Source: Pseudomonadota bacterium (GTDB taxonomy: Bacteria; Myxococcota; Polyangia; Polyangiales; Polyangiaceae). From it: a stretch of DNA of 5,633 nucleotides. Shown one piece after another: positions 5,180 through 5,633 of this stretch. The position numbers and the translations under genes were made by a program. Numbering within the stretch: position 1 is the first letter of the stretch; each line of letters opens with the position of its first letter. The notes under the pieces were generated by a model. The model was not told the DNA's origin. It made no database searches and saw only the letters and a list, made by a program, of their open reading frames with translations. Location of the stretch: NCBI GenBank assembly GCA_023419055.1, contig JAEZYO010000910.1:1-5633 (forward strand), read 5' to 3'.

Positions 5180-5633
5180 TCACCAGCAAGCAGGAGGGTC
5201 GATGAGATCTTTGAAAATAGCACCCTTCAGCTTTCGCAGCGGCTCGGCGGCTGCAGGGGTGCCCTTGACCTGCTTGAGTTCTTCGAAATTCTTCAGCACT
5301 TCCTGTGGACAGAGCTCGAGCGCGGTCAGGAACAGATAGGGGTCGTCCGAAAGATACAAGGCCGCGAGAGCGCTGATGATGGGCTTTTCCAGGGTCAACT
5401 GCGGTTGCCGAGCAGGAGCACCAGTCGGCGCTCGCTGGAGCTCGGCTAGGAGCTCCAGCCAGATGTCCTCGGAGTTGGCCCCGTTCGGTGCGCGGCGACC
5501 TTTGGCGTCCGGGAGATTCCTTTCATCCGCCGGCACCACCCTGCTGATCAGCAGCTGAGCTTCCTTCGACATCGTGAGGTACGGCTTGAGAAAGCCCTCG
5601 TACAGGTAGTACTCGACGTGCTCACCGTTCTCC
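5180..5633 (-). CDS. Uncharacterised protein, C-terminal 150 aa; 5' end outside window
   Basis: The frame is open from the right edge to TGA 5182-5180. An ATG at 5572 would give 130 residues, but the 20 codons before it read convincingly as protein (NGEHVEYYLYEGFLKPYLT just before that Met), with no stop and normal codon use, so that Met is probably internal. The visible part is mostly helical: LLISRVVP near the start, a Pro/Ala/Gly-rich hinge, then IWLELLAELQ, LTLEKPIISALAALYL, YLFLTALEL, QEVLKNFEELKQV and a Lys-rich tail ending PPACW. No family is recognised and no catalytic motif is seen. It sits directly upstream of the 338-aa gene with a 9-bp gap, so the two likely act together. Confidence 0.8.
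   Translation of the reverse strand, partial: ENGEHVEYYLYEGFLKPYLTMSKEAQLLISRVVPADERNLPDAKGRRAPNGANSEDIWLELLAELQRAPTGAPARQPQLTLEKPIISALAALYLSDDPYLFLTALELCPQEVLKNFEELKQVKGTPAAAEPLRKLKGAIFKDLIDPPACW

Overview
This window is high-GC DNA with strong G/C preference at third codon positions. It carries a sigma-54 response regulator, a lone PDZ protein, and a lipoprotein with a Gly/Ser/Ala/Asn linker in front of PD40-type propeller repeats. That combination points to a myxobacterium, probably of the Polyangia/Sorangium side. This is an inference from style, since no marker gene is present.

Left part (1-1560): a divergent pair. On the minus strand, the first 354 residues of an NtrC-type response regulator (receiver plus sigma-54 AAA+ domain) run off the left edge before the DNA-binding domain. 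On the plus strand, a 97-residue PDZ-only protein starts behind a perfect GGAGG. The 204 bp between their starts holds a 20-bp operator-like dyad (1082-1101) close to the regulator start.

Middle part (1855-3990, plus strand): a DUF1348 (SnoaL/NTF2-like) protein and, 37 bp further on, a tautomerase-family protein without the usual Pro-1. The two probably form a small operon. After 194 bp comes a single lipoprotein gene with a low-complexity linker and five PD40-like blades.

Right part (4002-5633, minus strand): two uncharacterised genes 9 bp apart. One is the C-terminal 150 residues of a protein that enters from the right edge. The other is a 338-residue protein whose predicted strand/strand/helix repeats and K-x-Y strands loosely recall ABBA-barrel prenyltransferases, a fold guess only. 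Downstream, converging on the lipoprotein gene, is a possible 42-codon reading frame (4130-4002) with a striking run of G/C-ending codons and an adjacent Cys pair. These three are the least explained part of the window.

No tRNA, rRNA, CRISPR array, insertion sequence or phage gene was seen. Several long open frames are antisense or frame-shifted shadows, as expected at this GC content.
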